Assembly (NCBI GenBank): GCA_002256535.1
Contig: NMUJ01000005.1
Location: forward strand, 1-21,033
Length of the DNA: 21,033 bases
Direction of reading: 5' to 3'
Source of the DNA: Caldifarciminota bacterium 4484_18
GTDB taxonomy: Bacteria > Hydrothermota > UBA3073 > NMUJ01
Positions 20,569 through 21,033 of the stretch are shown in pieces. Below the pieces are notes generated by a model that saw nothing but the letters and a program-made list of their open reading frames with translations, was not told the DNA's origin and searched no databases. Positions within the stretch are counted from its first letter, which is position 1, and the number at the start of each line of letters is the position of its first letter. The position numbers and the translations under genes were made by a program.

Positions 20569-21033
20569 CACAAAACCAATTTGTGTTCAATCGGCGCAAA
20601 AGCTATAATGTGTTGTATTTCAACATCTGGCAAAAATTGTACAACGGTGTGTTTATACAACCTGCTATCAGATATACCCCCGTATATCTCATACGGTGGA
20701 TGTGTAACCGACGTGGTGAATATGTACCTTGTGAGTATGAAACGCTCAGCTTGCAATTACGTATGGGGTATAGTGTATCCAGGTATAAGGTATCGGTATG
20801 GGTTACGTATAAATATGACGATTATCGTGAAGATTTTGACTATTATGATGCAAAGACATGGTGTGCTGGTATATCAATATATTTGAAAGGAATAAAGGCA
20901 ATCCACCCCACTATCAGTTATAACATAGCATCAGCATATGCAGCTGGTAAGTTACCTGATATATCGCATCGTGATAGCAGAATATGCGTGAATTTAGCAC
21001 CACAACTGGGTAGGTTGAAGTTTAACCTCTCTT
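20427..21033 (+). CDS. outer-membrane beta-barrel part of the PgsW-linked protein, frameshifted and cut by the window end
   Basis: A frame with no stop from 20427 to the last base encodes about 200 residues with no proper start. From about 20460 (PIEAIDDIVASHKLSFKLRR) it shows strongly alternating, aromatic-rich strands: TTFNLHVTQNQFVF, YNVLYFNIWQKLY, GVFIQPAIRYTPVYL, ETLSLQLRMGYSV, YKVSVWVTYKYDDYREDFDY, WCAGISIYLKG and PTISYNIASAYA. The pattern is that of a transmembrane beta-barrel with charged outer loops. It continues the beta-rich part of the upstream ORF, which is in frame 1 and ends at 20568; the switch lies between about 20427 and 20480. The two are therefore one gene split by a frameshift, with any further deletion unproven. 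I do not recognise the family. Its place after pgsBCW suggests a role in carrying polymer across the outer membrane, which is an inference. Confidence 0.6.

Noticed and set aside
1..21033. tRNA, rRNA, CRISPR array or insertion sequence
   Set aside because: No cloverleaf-like, rRNA-like or transposase-like sequence and no regular repeat-spacer pattern was seen by eye.

Overview
The window looks like a contig from an anaerobic, outer-membrane-bearing (diderm) bacterium. The evidence is an LpxH-like lipid A hydrolase, two outer-membrane beta-barrel-type proteins, a very large secreted gingipain-like protease with a type IX-like C-terminal sorting domain, and a tungsten-type aldehyde:ferredoxin oxidoreductase. 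This mix fits FCB-group relatives or candidate phyla such as WOR-3/Stahlbacteria, but the phylum is an inference and is not shown by the sequence.

Layout. (1) 1-1230 is AT-rich and unlike the rest. It holds the 3' end of a DUF4111/AadA-like nucleotidyltransferase, an intact two-cluster ferredoxin gene, and three direct GTTAGGCG sites, two of them inside attC-like inverted repeats, so it resembles an integron cassette array without a visible integrase. (2) 1362-8123, minus strand: a shortened L,D-transpeptidase, then (in transcription order) a C25 protease of about 1671 aa, a frame-broken TPM-domain protein and a small barrel protein, joined by ATGA overlap or RBS/stop overlap. (3) 8242-12274, minus strand: an operon pbp1A-mnmE-lpxH with overlapping stop/start codons. 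(4) Divergent from it, 12416-15473, plus strand: murB-wecB, a nucleotidyltransferase with its own promoter, and an unknown short gene that meets the AOR gene tail to tail. (5) 15470-17281, minus strand: AOR. (6) 17373-21033, plus strand: a poly-gamma-glutamate-type locus pgsB (broken), pgsC and pgsW, with pgsW running in frame into the N-terminal part of an outer-membrane-type protein whose barrel continues in another frame off the window end.

Two patterns cut across the genes. First, a promoter form with an unusually short spacer, TTGAYN-N15-TATTTT/TATACT, precedes four transcription units. In three of them the -10 box ends only 5-6 nt before the ATG and there is no Shine-Dalgarno, which predicts leaderless mRNAs; in the fourth a Shine-Dalgarno leader follows. 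Second, several genes look as if internal segments have been lost, some in frame (L,D-transpeptidase, nucleotidyltransferase, PgsW/barrel junction) and some with a frame change (TPM protein, PgsB, barrel). Either the locus is decaying or the assembly has collapsed; raw reads would decide.

Functionally most of the window concerns the cell envelope: peptidoglycan (MurB, PBP1A, L,D-transpeptidase), lipid A (LpxH), UDP-ManNAc supply (WecB), surface protease, barrels and a polyglutamate-type capsule system.
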